Positions 43,435 to 55,148 are shown, counted from the stretch's first letter. The stretch: DNA of 64,000 nucleotides from Haberlea rhodopensis (GCA_907163345.1 CAJQUN010000925.1:62001-126000), one strand, 5' to 3'. Made by a program: numbers and translations. Notes: generated by a model not told the origin, from the sequence alone.

Positions 43435-44738
43435 TTAGACGTTTCTTTTCTCTTGTATTTTTGCCTTACATTGGGGACAATGTAAGATTTAAGTATGGGG
43501 GAGGGATTAGTGGTGTGTTATTGTTTTTCTTATTTCAAAATACAAAAAAAAATCGAAAATTTGAAAATTTTGAGCTCATAGTTAGTAATGAACACATGCT
43601 TAGATTCACTAGCCCATGATGAAACCTAATTGAGATCATGCATGCTTTTGAACATAGGTGAATTGTTAACTTTGGAACACTTTGAACTCTAATGCAAAGT
43701 TTACTTTAACTTAGTAGTTGAATATTTTGAGCACATTATTGTCATGGCTTGTGAAGTGTGCATAGTTTAGTGAAGATTGTGTGAACTTTGTAATAGTCTT
43801 AAGAAGTCTCTAGTACATGCTAGAACTTAACTACATGCTCTTTGAGGCGTATGCCTAGACTACTTGCAAACATGAAAGTGATATAGGCAATCTTTGATGC
43901 GTTTGAGCCTTTCAAGCCTACCATGTAAATAAAATCAATCTCTAGTACCCTTTTTTGAGCTTTAATGTAAAAGAATGGTAGTATGCTAAGCATACTAAAG
44001 ACCCCCATTCAACATTCCTTGACTAGCTTATCATCCTACCCTTTTAGCCTAAATATGATTTCAATCCATACCTTTTAAGGGAGTATGATGTATTTCATTC
44101 AAATGCACTTGGGAATCATTGAAGTATATTTGTGAACTTTATTGTCAAAAGAATGAAATACATGAAAGAAAAGGAATGCCTTGAGGAATTTGATAAAAAT
44201 ATGACTCCAAGGGGAGCCAAGGCACAAAAGAAGAAAAATGTTGAAACAAAAGTTGAAAAATTCAAGCAAGAAGATAAGCTTTTAGTGTGCATATCATCAT
44301 ACTCTCTTACTTGATATATCCTTACCTTTCTTTCATAAGCCAATACCTAGGCCACACTACAAGCTAATAAAGACCTACTTGATTTATGTTAGCAAAGTGG
44401 CTAAGTAGTGGAGAAGATTGTGCAAGTGAGCTTATACTTGTGTTAGTGTATGACTTGAACTATTGTGGGTTTACTTCTTTTGGATCTATAATTTGTACAT
44501 GACACTTGTTTATGACCACCCACACACGTTCACTACTTTGTTGAGTATGAGATGTTTAGGGATTGAACTTGTTCCACTGTTAACTTTTCACCGCCTTTCA
44601 TTACTATGCATGTTTAAAATTGTTGAGGCATAAAAGTGAGAACAAGTTAGTTTGTTATGAACCTATGAGCCAAAGTAAAAAGATTATAGTTTTGTCTGAT
44701 TTACTCGAGGTCGAGTAAAGTTTAAGTATGGGGGTGTT
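43435..44738 (+). other. H 3' untranslated region and polypurine tract
   Basis: Non-coding, aligned with 8600-9920 of C. It ends TTTAAGTATGGGGGTGTT (44721-44738), a polypurine tract directly before the 3' LTR. Confidence 0.75.
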
Positions 44739-46255
44739 TGATGTGACTAGAAATAGACACATCTATTGCACTTAATTGTCTACGATTTGGTATATTTTGA
44801 TGGATAAATTGATACATTTGCTACCTAATCGTATATTTGTGTAAATGTAGGGAAAGGTAAAGAAATCAAGCTAAAATGATGAAAGAAGCAATAAAGTTGA
44901 AGAAAAGAGAAAAAAACCAGAATCCAAGACACATGTTGCTCCTTTCTCCTCAAATTTCTATTTGTTCGAGCCATGTTTTGGAAATGTGTTCCATAGAAAA
45001 GTTGTAGAACTTTGAGTTATCTTCGCGTGGACAGCTGATTCATCAAATTCGGAGTTTGGACGAGAAAGTTACGGCCAAAATACGAAACTTGCCAGAAAAA
45101 TCGATGACAGGCGTAATTACGCCATTATTAGGCGTACTTACGCCAACGCTACGGCATGTGTAGGCGTAGCTACGCCATTCTACGCGTATTTACGCCAGAA
45201 GACTTTTGGAAAGTGTAAAAACTTGATTTCTTTCCTTCCCACATGGATTCTAACCTACTCCATCAGCCTCCCAATACATATATCCACGAAAATCAGACCT
45301 TTTAACCATCTAGATAGTTAGGGTAGAGTAGTTTAGGATAGTTTTATATTTTTTCTCTCAATTTTGTTGAAGAACGCTACGAAGATCGAAGCAAAGGCGG
45401 GATTGACACCTCGACGAGTGGAGATTGGATTAGTTTTCTTTCCCTTGTTTTTATTTATTGCTTTATCTTAGATTATGTCTAGCTAGTTTTAATTCTTGGT
45501 TGAGGAAGACAAATCCTTGGATTTATTTATCTTGGGGAGATTCTTACGCTTTAATTATCAATTTTATTGAGTATCAAGAGTTTTTCTGATTTTATTGATA
45601 TGATTGTTGTGTTTGTTTATTGGATTGACAACCTAATAACTTGCATGAAATCTAACGCTAAATTAGATATCAAATACGGAATCGTTTGATCCCTCTAATT
45701 TACGAAGCAACTAAGATTGATGAATTTCCGCTTGTGAGTTTGTTAAATTCTTAGGAAGAACACTTGACTAGATTAAACATAGACGCTTGGATTATGTTGT
45801 TTAGCTTCATCGATCTCACTAGTTCATATTCTATCATCGATTTAAATCTTAATCGCTTGTATTTTGATTGATTGTTTGATAAGGGTTAAACTAGAACGCT
45901 TGGGCTACTTAACTACACGTAAGGTGAGATAGGACTTTGATTATTGGATTAAACGTCCAACGATGAATATTCATATGAAAAATTGAGTCTTTTGTGAATC
46001 GATGAAATAGATGATAATTCCAAGGAAGAGTCGACCGATACCAAGAATCACTTTCATTACTTTAATCTTTAGTTTTAATTTTAATTAGTATAATTCATTC
46101 ACAACCCCATCTTTTATTCTTTTGATTTTGATTTTCATTAACACAAAGATTCACACCTCCTCGTGGGATCGATCCCTACTCACGCTACTACATTATTGTT
46201 ATCAATCTTGAGGATTGAGTGGGGTTAATTTGGGCGTACACGATAAGCGCTACCA
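44739..46255 (+). repeat. 3' LTR of H
   Basis: The 1517-bp copy is nearly identical to the 5' LTR. Visible differences are one extra A in an A-run, one base in GAGAAAGTTACGG and one base that breaks a palindrome at about 45131-45144. Confidence 0.95.
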
Positions 46256-46909
46256 GTGGAGATTGAATGAAAATCCACATGAACAACATTAGTGATGAAG
46301 CTTGGTTGGGTATTCTTCGACGTTTCTGAAGAATATGCGGAGAAGGCAGCAACAATCCTGTTAAAAAAAATTTCTGGAAGGAAAGTTAATCGCAGTGAAT
46401 TGTTGAAGAAGATAAAGAGTAATAACCAAAGTAATGGCGGTTAAAGATATGAGTATATGTAACGTCGTACTGTAGATGAGCGGACACATGGGTACGTGGC
46501 GATCATCTAACGATTTAAAAAAATTAACCAATAAATAAGAGGACAGGATTTAGGCAGGAGTGAAATAATTTATTTTACAAAAGAAAATTTGAATTCCGAC
46601 GTTCCATTAGGTTAATGGTTATCGAAGGTTATTTTAGTCAAAGCATACTTGGCAAAGTCTGCTGGTATGTAGGGTCCGACTGGTAAGACACATCTACTGG
46701 TATGTAGAGTCCTACTGGTACGTATACACCTACTGCAGCAGACCATTGGATTACCAGCTGAGCATAAATAAACAAGATAAAATTGTAACGAAAATTCCCC
46801 CTTAATTCATGCGAATAAACTAAGTAATTCCCCCTGAATTTATCATCCTTAAATAACAACAATCAAGAATTGATTTCAATTAAACCAAGAATATATCTAA
46901 AGAAAACTT
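46256..46909 (-). other. J spacer with 5' end of the env-like ORF
   Basis: The minus strand from about 46345 to 46256 encodes SFITNVVHVDFHSIS, which runs into the env-like frame across H. I cannot place its start codon. Upstream (46420-46909) is AT-rich spacer after RNase H with CTGGTATGTAG repeats (46660-46735). No other gene is supported. Confidence 0.6.
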
Positions 46910-48303
46910 AGCGTCCGGTAGGGGTTTTGTGAAAATGTCTGCTGCCTGTTGTTCGGTAGAGATATACTCCAGCCGAATTTCTTTCTTCATAACATGATCT
47001 CTGATAAAATGATGACGGATGTCAATATGTTTGGTACGCGTATGAAGAACCGGATTATAATTAATTGCTATGGCAGATGTATTGTCACAAAATATGGGTG
47101 CTTCAGTGGATTCAATTCCGTAGTCTCTAAGTTATTGTTGAATCCAGAGCAGTTGAGCACAGCAGCTTCCAGCAGCGAGGTATTCTGCTTCTGCAGTAGA
47201 AGTTGCTATGGATGTCTGCTTCTTGCATCCCCATGAAATTAGTCTATCTTCAAGAAATTGACAATATCCACTGGTACTCTTTCTGTCAATTTTGCAACCA
47301 GCATAGTCTGCATCCGAGTATCCGATCAGATTAAAAGTTGAGTCTCTTGGATACCATAGACCGACATTCTCAGTTCCTTTCAGATATTTGAGAATTCTCT
47401 TGACAGCAGTGAAATGCGCTGCTTGGGATTTTCTTGAAATCGGGCGCACATACAAACTGCAAACATAATGTCTGGTCGGCTGGCTGTTAAGTACAGCAAT
47501 GATCCAATAATGCCTCGATACATTGTAACTTCAACTGGTATTCCTGAATTGTCCAAGTCGAGTTTGGCAGATGAACTCATTGGTGTAGCAGCAGCTGAGC
47601 TGGTACTCATTCCATATTTCTTCAGCAGCCATTTAGTATATTTGGACTGATTTATCAGAATTCCTTCATTGGATTGCTTGACTGGCAATCCTAAGAAAAT
47701 GATAGTTCTCCCATCATGCTCATCTCAAATTGATCCTGCATAATTTTAGAAAATATTTCGCACAATTTTGAGTTAGTACTGCCGAAAATAATATCATCAA
47801 CATATATTTGAACAAGCAGAGTATGATCACCCTTTGTGAATTTGAAAAGGGTCTTGTCCACCGTGCCTATGGTAAAGTTATGCTTAGTCAAATATTTTGA
47901 TAGTGTTTCATACCATGCACGGGGAGCTTGCTTCAGACCATACAAAGCTTTATTAAGACGAAATACATAAGATGGCTGCTGATGGCTTTCAAATCCAGGA
48001 GGTTGTTCAACGTAAACTTCTTCCTGGAGTTTGCCGTTAAGAAACGCACTCTTAACATCCATCTGATAGACTTTGAAGTCTTTAAAAGCAGCAAATGCAA
48101 AAAATATACAGATTGCTTCTAGTCGAGCTACAGGGGCAAAGGTTTCATCAAAATCAATGCCTTCTTCCTGTCTGTAGCCCTGTGCGACTAATCTAGCTTT
48201 ATTTCTGATTACTGTTCCATTTTCGTCTAATTTATTCCTAAATACCCATTTGGTGCCTATTATAGTGTGATGATGTGGTCGTGGTACTAAATACCATACT
48301 TTG
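46910..48303 (-). pseudogene. J reverse transcriptase-RNase H
   Basis: RT starts just inside the I insertion point with WYLVPRP, TKWVFRNK, ARLVAQGYRQ and DFDETFAPVAR, and has the YVDD active site (LLVQIYVDDIIFGS). A one-base loss near 47690-47700 shifts the frame at GELSF. The next frame (47132-47688) carries LKYLKGT, GYSDADYAG and STAEAEYLAAG, the copia RNase H motifs. An in-frame TAA near 47129-47131 follows WIQQ, after which the frame continues to ADIFTKPLP, the usual end of copia pol. Conserved length apart from these two lesions suggests moderate age. Confidence 0.9.
48299..48303. other. Target-site duplication of I (CTTTG)
   Basis: CTTTG at 48299-48303 is repeated at 57456-57460. Removing I joins NQFERNKV directly to WYLVPRP in J pol. 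Confidence 0.95.
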
Positions 48304-49433
48304 TGTGATATCCCCAAAATGATTATTTGGGTAATCATGCAATTAAGGGTTGCTAATTATGAACCTATGTGTTAAAAAGGCGTTTTGTATGTGGGAGTGA
48401 TTTATTTAATTGATGATGTGGTTTAGGGGGCATGTTAGGTGTTTTTAAATTGTTGTGATGATGTGGTAAAATAATAAAATATCAAGGAGAGAATTTTTAT
48501 ACATCGTATGAAATACCGGGACACAATTAAACACCCCAAAACCACCCTACATGCAACCACCCCACCCCCACTTGGTTGAACCCACGCCCCTCCCCTGTTT
48601 TTCTGGGAAAGCAGATGACTAAGCAAGCAACTTTACTTGAAGATATTTTCATTGTGCCTCTTCCAAAAAGACTTCTTCTTCTTCCCTTCATTTGTCTGCA
48701 ACATGGTCGATTTCTAGGAGGAAAGTGATCGGATTTCATTCATCCTTTCATATAGAAAATCGAAGGGCAAAAGTGGTGAGGAGTCACATGTTCTTCCCAG
48801 TTTTTAAATTCCTAAGCATGCTTGTTCTTTGTAGCAGTTTTGGCATGCTAGTGTAGGGATTTAAGAAATATTGTTATGAATACTTTTGTGTGATGTTTAT
48901 GAGGCTCTCTATATTTTTCCTTGAGCATGTTGCATGTTTTATGTAGAGGATTAAAGCATGTGAAGTATAGTGTTCGAAAATCTGGGTAAGGAATATGCCT
49001 TGTTTTTCTGGAAAATTATGGTTTGGGAGTGATTTTGAAGAGGTGATATCATGCACGTTAGCTTAGGTTTTTGGTAAACCTTTGATGTAAAAATATGCAT
49101 GGTAGTTTTGTGAAGCCCTTGGCATGTTTGTTCGAGCATGCTTTATGTTATATGTGGTAGATATAATAGCATGAAGTGAAGTACTCAAAAATCTGGAAAT
49201 TTATATGTTGCCCTGTTTCCGGAAAAGTTGGTTGAGTACTTATGTAAATGGTTGACGTTTATGCATGCGGGCTTAAGTTTGAGGTGTAAATCTGGTATGA
49301 ATACACTCGGAGTAGTGTATTGTAATTGCTAGCATAATTGTTCAAACATGTGGTGTATGTTATATGCTAGATCGAAGGGTGTAAATATAGGTGTTCGAGA
49401 ATTCTGGGTTGGTATTTCTCGAACAGGGCATCT

Positions 49434-49534
49434 CGATCGATCGACATTTCTTCTCGATCGATCGAGCGAGGCAGAATCTTGGTTCTGATTTTAGGCGTCT
49501 TCTCGATCGATCGGGAAGAGGGGCCGATCGATCG
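49434..49534. repeat. Palindrome cluster CGATCGATCG in the I LTR
   Basis: Four sites lie in 101 bp (the 3' LTR copy is at 56393-56493, where one site reads CGATCGATAG). The last one ends 97 bp before the 17-base block. Confidence 0.9.
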
Positions 49535-49556
49535 AGAGACCCAGAATGTTGAAAAA

Positions 49557-49563
49557 TATAAAT
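49557..49563 (+). promoter_or_regulatory. Possible TATA box in the I LTR
   Basis: TATAAAT lies between the palindromes and the 17-base block, which would place the 17-base block in the transcribed leader. It sits in AT-rich sequence and no start-site data exist, so it is weak. The same bases recur in the 3' LTR. Confidence 0.4.
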
Positions 49564-49631
49564 TGTTATATTTTGTTAAAGTTTTGATATTGGTTTGTAA
49601 TGAGGTGCCTAATATTGTGTTGTGTGGCTAT

Positions 49632-49648
49632 GTAGAACCATCCCAGGT
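49632..49648 (+). promoter_or_regulatory. Conserved 17-base LTR block GTAGAACCATCCCAGGT
   Basis: Identical in both LTRs of I (also 56591-56607), both of F (12030-12046, 18009-18025, minus) and the B LTR (7064-7080, minus), although surrounding LTR sequence differs widely. A GGAGATAAAGT phrase follows in all three families. Its role is unknown. Confidence 0.7.
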
Positions 49649-49912
49649 GCCATCACAACCGAGGAGATAAAGTTGATTGACTCCTCTATCTTTTGGAAAG
49701 GTACGTAAGCGACGTACGGGCATCCCAACGGTAACATGTGCTTTATGTTTGTCTTTTTGACGCATGATGAATGCAATGTGGTGCATTAAGGTTATGATAC
49801 ATGTTATTATGCATTGTTTTTGCATATGTATCTTGTGAAATATAAGAGGTGTATTTCACGAGTCAAGGTTATCTTAGTAAGGATTTTAACTGCTTACGCT
49901 AAGGTCCATTGG

Positions 49913-49933
49913 AAGCGAGGAAGAATTCCGCTT
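49913..49933. repeat. AAGCG-N11-CGCTT dyad in the I LTR
   Basis: Perfect 5-bp arms with an 11-bp spacer. It is the single-copy counterpart of the AGCG/CGCT arrays of B and G. Other dyads nearby are AATGCA-N6-TGCATT, GTGAAATA-N9-TATTTCAC and ATGTCATGACAT. Confidence 0.65.
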
Positions 49934-50501
49934 ACATGGAGTAGCAAGAAGCATTAAAATGTACTAATGATAAGGACTCAGGATTGAAATAAGGATTTAA
50001 GGAGGAAGAATGTCATGACATTTATTTGTGAAACCATACATTCTTATAATGTGTTTTTATTATGAATTATGGTACAGGGACAACCAATGGGCGTTATAAA
50101 TGCTGGAAATACAGGAAGGGCTTGTGTTTAAGATTGTGCATTTATGCCTTACTTTCATATTATGTTGAATATGAATTGTGTTATGCTCACGTGTTGGGGG
50201 TTGTCTTTGTAGGTGCTTTTGTTGACGAGAACCAGGGTCGGGGTTGATATGCTGAGCTGTAAGGAGTGCTACAGGATTAGCATGTTAGAGAAATTTTTGT
50301 ATAGCTTCTACTGAGTAGAGTAAGACTATAATGTAGTACCTTTGTAGGAATTGTGTCTTTCCTTTTGAAACATTTTGGTACTGTAATCTCTAAAGCTCAG
50401 GATAATCAACACGGCACGTTACTCTGATATATTCACATGAATGTTTAGTTCTCTAAATTGCACCTTAACATCTTGATGTGATAACGGGGTCTCACATTTA
50501 G

Positions 50502-50518
50502 TGGTATCAGAGCAGTGG
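50502..50518 (+). other. Primer-binding site of I (initiator tRNA-Met)
   Basis: TGGTATCAGAGCAGTGG starts five bases after the 5' LTR. Confidence 0.9.
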
Positions 50519-50713
50519 TTAGATAACCAGGGAAGAGTGAAGGGTAGCCTTTAGGAACAAGTTGGCTAGGTATTCATTTGGGCATGCTTATGCATGTGAT
50601 GCATATGGTTGTATAAGTGTTATACTAACATGCTTTGAATATAATACTCTTGTTATCTAACGGCTTATATTATGAACTGCTTTTGGTATTGTTGTTAACT
50701 ATTGTGTTACAGC

Positions 50714-51826
50714 ATGGCGAACCTCAATGAAGAGGTAGGGGATATGGACAGTAGAAATGCCAGTATTTCTCAGCCGAACCCTTTACCACCACCTGCTGTG
50801 GGCGTGGAGCCCAGTGTACAGATGTTACTGCCAGGGGAGCTCAGTTTGAAGCAGTTTCTGAGTTTCCATCCGCCCATGTTTGAGGGAATTGAGTCTGGTG
50901 AAGTAGCTGAGGAGTGGTTGGAACGTATAGAGCAGATACTTGTGACTGCACCCTGTGCACGCACGGCATGGCTAAGGTTAGCCGAGTTTCAGATGGCTAA
51001 GAAGCCTGCTATGTGGTGGAAGACCACCGTGATGGAGCTGAGAGCTCTAGGTATGGCAGTTGGCTGGACTGTATTCCGGACCCGGTTCCTTAACCGGTAT
51101 TTCTCTACAGCTGCCAGACAATTAAAGGAGGATGAGTTCAACAGTTTGAAGCAGGGTAGCATGTCAGTGGCAGACTATGCTATGCAGTATTCCTCACTGC
51201 TGAGGTATGTACCTCATATTGCTGTCAGCAGCCATGCCAAGATGAGAAACTTTCTGAAGGGTCTGAGGCCAGAGCTGTTTGATCGGGTTATCTCCAACAA
51301 CCCCAGCTCATTTGATGACGCCCTGACACGGGCAGAGTTGGCGGAGATTGCCGTGGACGCGTACAAGGATGTTGTACCCCCTTCAGTACCACCACAGAAG
51401 CCTGTTACTGATAGTCTGAGGCCACGAGGGGATCAGTTCAAGGCTCGTGGGGCCTCATCATCTTCCAAATTTAGTGGGAAGAAGCCTCAGGGACAGAAGC
51501 AGAACAACCGGGGACCCACACAGGGGAGCAAGGAAGGGGGGACCAGGTGTACCAACTGTGGAGGATGGCACTTGTTACGTGACTGTCTAGGTTGCTATAT
51601 TTGTGGCAAGATGGGCCACATGGCTCGAGGTTGCCCAAATCGGGCAGTTCAGACAGACTCAGGGCCGAATAGGCCAAGGTTTGATGCTGGGAGGGCACCA
51701 CAGAGACAGCAGTTTGCACCACGACCACAGGGAGGTCACACGGCAGGACCGCCGCAGGGACAGGTGTACGCACTGACTAGGGAGCAGGCTGAGGCAGCCC
51801 CAGAGGAAGTCATTGCTGGTACGTGA
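50714..51826 (+). CDS. gag: I gag (nucleocapsid-containing)
   Basis: The ATG at 50714 gives MANLNEEVGD, the same start as in B; a TTG 12 bp upstream is in frame but unlikely. The gag domain spans about residues 60-200 (EEWLERIEQILV, FLNRYFST, DEFNSLKQGSMSVADYA). Two zinc knuckles follow: CTNCGGWHLLRDC (a CX2CX3HX4C variant) and CYICGKMGHMARGC (canonical). Both keep all ligands. The C-terminal part is Gln/Arg/Pro-rich. A TGA at 51824-51826 ends the frame, and protease continues in the same frame straight after. In B this position is a sense codon. Gag would form cytoplasmic virus-like particles and bind element RNA; this is the most intact gag in the window. Confidence 0.85.
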   Translation: MANLNEEVGDMDSRNASISQPNPLPPPAVGVEPSVQMLLPGELSLKQFLSFHPPMFEGIESGEVAEEWLERIEQILVTAPCARTAWLRLAEFQMAKKPAMWWKTTVMELRALGMAVGWTVFRTRFLNRYFSTAARQLKEDEFNSLKQGSMSVADYAMQYSSLLRYVPHIAVSSHAKMRNFLKGLRPELFDRVISNNPSSFDDALTRAELAEIAVDAYKDVVPPSVPPQKPVTDSLRPRGDQFKARGASSSSKFSGKKPQGQKQNNRGPTQGSKEGGTRCTNCGGWHLLRDCLGCYICGKMGHMARGCPNRAVQTDSGPNRPRFDAGRAPQRQQFAPRPQGGHTAGPPQGQVYALTREQAEAAPEEVIAGT

Positions 51827-52090
51827 CATTTACTTACGTACCCTGCACTTATATTGATAGATACAGGTGCTTCCCATTCCTTTGTATCTACTGCTTTTGT
51901 GAAAGGACACCGCTTGTGCTCGTCTTTGTTACCCACGCCTCTCATGGTCTCGACACCCACGGGAAAGCATGTGATTGCGGATCGGCTGTTATCTGATTGC
52001 CTCATTTATTTTGAGGGCAATGATCTGAGGGCCGATTTGATTCAGTTAGAGATGGCAGACTTTGACTGCATTATCGGCATGACGTGTTGA
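51827..52090 (+). pseudogene. I protease
   Basis: In the gag frame after the TGA: LIDTGASHSFVSTAFV with an intact D-T-G active site, then VSTPTGK and a DCIIG motif. A single-base loss near 52080 shifts the frame before the LSRYRAMVDCQ segment. The active site is better kept than in B, where it reads D-T-C. Confidence 0.85.
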
Positions 52091-53774
52091 GCAGATACCG
52101 AGCTATGGTAGATTGCCAAAAGAGGATGGTTCGTTTTCTGTCTGATCAGGGGTTCCAGTGGACTTTTTATGGGGACGGCTCTCGTCCAAAGATACCAGTA
52201 ATCTCGGCGGTTAAGATGGCGCGATTATTGGAGCGCGGCCACACAGGTTACATCATTTATGTTGTGGATGTATCTGAGGAAAAGGAAGTGAGAGCTGAGG
52301 ACATTCCGGTTGTGGCGGAGTTCATTGATGTGTTCCCAGATGAGATTCCGGGATTTCCGCCTGTCAGGGATGTGGAGTTTGCTATAGAGCTGCTGCCAGG
52401 GACATCGGCCATTTCTCGTGCCCCATACAGGATGGCACCGGCAGAGCTGAGGGAACTGAAGGTACAGTTGCAGGAGCTCCTCGACAAGGGATACATCCAT
52501 CCTAGTGTATCGCCTTGGGGTGCGCCAGTCTTGTTCGTGAAAAAGAAGGATGGATCAATGCGTCTGTGCATTGATTACAGGCAACTGAACAAGGCTACAG
52601 TGAAGAACAGATATCCGCTTCCAAGGATTGATGATCTGTTCGACCAGCTTCAGGGTACAGAGGTGTACTCCAAGATAGATTTGAGGTCAGGCTATCACCA
52701 GGTACGGGTTAGAGCTGGTGATGTCCAAAAGACGGCTTTTAGAACTCGGTATGGGCACTATGAGTTCTTGGTGATGCCATTCGGGGTGACGAATGCCCCT
52801 GCTACATTTATGAGCCTGATGAACAGAGTATTTCAGGAGTACCTCGATCAGTTTGTGATCGTGTTCATTGATGACATCCTGGTCTATTCAAGGAATGAGG
52901 AGGATCATGCCGATCATCTGAGGATAGTGCTCCAGATCCTCAGAGTTCATCAGTTGTACGCCAAACTCAGCAAGTGTGAGTTTTGGCTGAGCAGTGTAGC
53001 CTTCTTGGGCCATATCATATCACGAGAGGGGATATCAGTAGACCCGAGGAAGATAGAGGCAGTTATGGATTGGTCTGCCCCTACTTCAGTCAGTGAGATT
53101 CGAAGTTTTCTTGGTCTGGCTGCTATTATAGACGTTTCGTCGAGGGTTTCTCAAAGATCGCCAAGCCACTTACACAGCTGACTCAGAAGGGAGTCCCTTT
53201 CTGTTGGACAGAGGCTTGTGAGCAGAGTTTCAGGGAATTAAAGCACAGACTGACTTCTGCACCAGTTCTAGTGATTCCCACGGAGAACAAAGGATTTGTT
53301 CTTTATACCGACGCATCGCTACAGGGTCTAGGGTGCGTACTGATGCAGGACAAACATGTAGTGGCTTATGCTTCGAGACTGTTGAAGCCACATGAGACGA
53401 GGTATCCAGTCCACGATTTGGAGTTAGCAGCGATAGTGTTCGCCTTGAAGATATGGCGACACTACTTATATGGTACCTCATTCACCATCTTCACTGATCA
53501 CAAGAGCCTGAAGTTCTTGTTTACACAGGCTGAGTTAAACATGAGGCAGAGGAGATGGATGGACCTGCTGAAGGACTACGACTGTGAAATCGAATATCAC
53601 CCGGGGAAAGCAAATTTGACAGCCGACGCTTTGAGTCGGAAGGTGAGGAGCACAGCAGAGGATGATATGTCTCTATCAGCTATGTTTGGCTCCTACTGCC
53701 ATTTGGGTTTTGATTATGATGTGTCTGCTTCACCCGTACAGGTTTTGACCTTGCTAGCTGCCTGTTATTTATGA
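52084..53774 (+). pseudogene. I reverse transcriptase-RNase H
   Basis: Frame 52084-53181 holds RT: KIDLRSGYHQ, FLVMPFGVTNAP and VFIDDILVYS are intact. A one-base loss near 53120 (in the GLAGYY region) shifts the frame. RNase H continues in the next frame to 53774 with LYTDASLQG, DLELAAIVFALK and FTDHKSLKF. A short run of small changes near 53755-53770 ends it with a stop. All catalytic residues are present; only frame breaks disable it. Confidence 0.9.
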
Positions 53775-53820
53775 TCACATCAGGAAGGCTCAGGGGACCG
53801 ATGCAGAGGTTCAAAGTTGG

Positions 53821-55148
53821 ATGTTAGTGGTCCATTCAGGTCAGCCCTCGAGATTCAGAGTGGCTGAGGACGGTTCTCTGAGACTTGGCGATAGATGGGT
53901 GGTTCCAGATACACCCGAGTTGCGTCAGGGTTTATTACAGCGAGCTCATTGCAGCAGGATGAGTATCCACCCAGGCGGGAAGAAGATGTATAAGGATCTA
54001 CGCAGCCAGTTCTGGTGGAGGCGTATGAAACAAAATGTCACCTCATTTGTCAAGCGCTGTTTGATTTGTCAGCAGGTGAAGGCTGAGAGGCAGAGGCCTG
54101 GAGGTGAACTAAAGAGTTTAGAGATACCCGAGTGGAAGTGGCAGCACGTGTCTATGGATTTCGTGACCCACTTACCGAGGACAATTTCGGGTTTTGATGC
54201 CATCTGGGTAGTCGTGGATAGATTGACTAAAGTGGCTCATTTCATTCCCTACTGTATGACATATACGTACTTAAGGATGGCACAGTTATATGTCAGAGAT
54301 GTGGTGAGACTGCACGGGATCCCTGTTTCGATAGTGTCCGATCGAGATCCGCGGTTCACATCTCACTTCTGGGAGGGTCTGCAGACAGCTCTAGGTACAG
54401 AGTTGAGGCTGAGCACAGCCTATCACCCTCAGACGGACGGACAGACCGAGCGTACGATACAGACGCTCGAGGATATGTTGAGAGCTTGTGTTCTAGAGTT
54501 TGACATATCATGGCAGGACTCGATAGCGTTAGTGGAGTTCACAGCTACCAGGCAAGTATACAGATGACTCCTTTCGAGGCCCTCTATGGTAGGTGTTGTA
54601 GGTCACCCTTATGTTGGGATGACTTGGACCGTAAGTCGGTTGGAGGACCAGAGTTGGTTCAGGAAATGGAAGAGAAAGTTAAGGTTATCAAGAGAAAGAT
54701 GAAGGCAGCACAGGACAGACAGGCAGCATATGCCAATCAGCGGCGTAGGCCGTTGGAGTTTCAGTTAGGCGACAGAGTTTTTCTGAAGATCTCACCTTTC
54801 AGAGGTGTAGTACGGTTTGGTATGCGGGGGAAGTTGTCTCCTAGATACGTGGGGCCGTATGAGATCTTACAGCGTGTGGGTACTCTGGCGTACCGTTTGG
54901 CTTTACCGCCTTCTCTGTCTGGTATACACGACGTTTTTCATGTGTCTATGCTGAGGAAGTATGAGCCGGATCCTTCACATGTGTTGCAGCCTTCAGAGGT
55001 GCAGATTGAGTCCGATGTTTCTTATGAGGAGCGGCCTATCAGGATTTTGGATAGGGCAGACCGCAGACTTCGGAACAAGGTTATTCCTATGATCAAGGTT
55101 CAGTGGGATCGTAGGGGTGTCGAGGAGGCCACGTGGGAGACAGAGTGA
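53821..55148 (+). pseudogene. I integrase with chromodomain-like tail
   Basis: Frame 53821-54567 has HPGGKKMYKDL and CLICQQVK (zinc domain), MDFVTHLPR and SIVSDRDPRFTSH (catalytic Asp residues) and TDGQTERTIQTLEDML (catalytic Glu). A loss of about 10 bp near 54541 shifts to frame 54510-55148, with the SIQMTPFEALYGRCCRSPL segment, GPY/F (KLSPRYVGPYEIL) and the tail VIPMIKVQWDRRGVEEATWE. A TGA replaces Arg at the end, ahead of the last HYPELF residues. The chromodomain-like tail is the feature that targets chromoviruses to chromatin marks in known cases. Confidence 0.9.

Larger units (their letters stand above)
40777..46255 (+). mobile_element. Element H: young non-autonomous Athila-like element with a gag-derived ORF
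   Basis: The 5.48-kb element has 5' LTR 40777-42292 (1516 bp), tRNA-Asp primer site (42298-42315), an ORF region (42447-43434), polypurine tract (44724-44738) and 3' LTR 44739-46255 (1517 bp). Perfect GTGGA duplications flank it. By eye the LTRs differ at two bases and one A-run length, so the insertion is recent. No RT, RNase H or integrase core is present. It fits the class of gag-only terminal-repeat elements (TR-GAG) or large derivatives, mobilised by an autonomous relative. Confidence 0.93.
48304..50496 (+). repeat. 5' LTR of I
   Basis: It starts TGTGATATCCCC and ends GGGTCTCACA. Inside are palindromes (49434-49534), TATAAAT (49557-49563), the 17-base block (49632-49648), AAGGTACGTAAG (49698-49709) then GACGTACGGGCATC (49711-49724), several dyads (49770-50020) and GGTACAGGGACAACC (50071-50085). 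Confidence 0.95.

Noticed and set aside
46256..46909. Separate small gene after J RNase H
   Set aside because: ORFs are short and overlap spacer repeats; only the env-like N-terminal codons next to H are supported.
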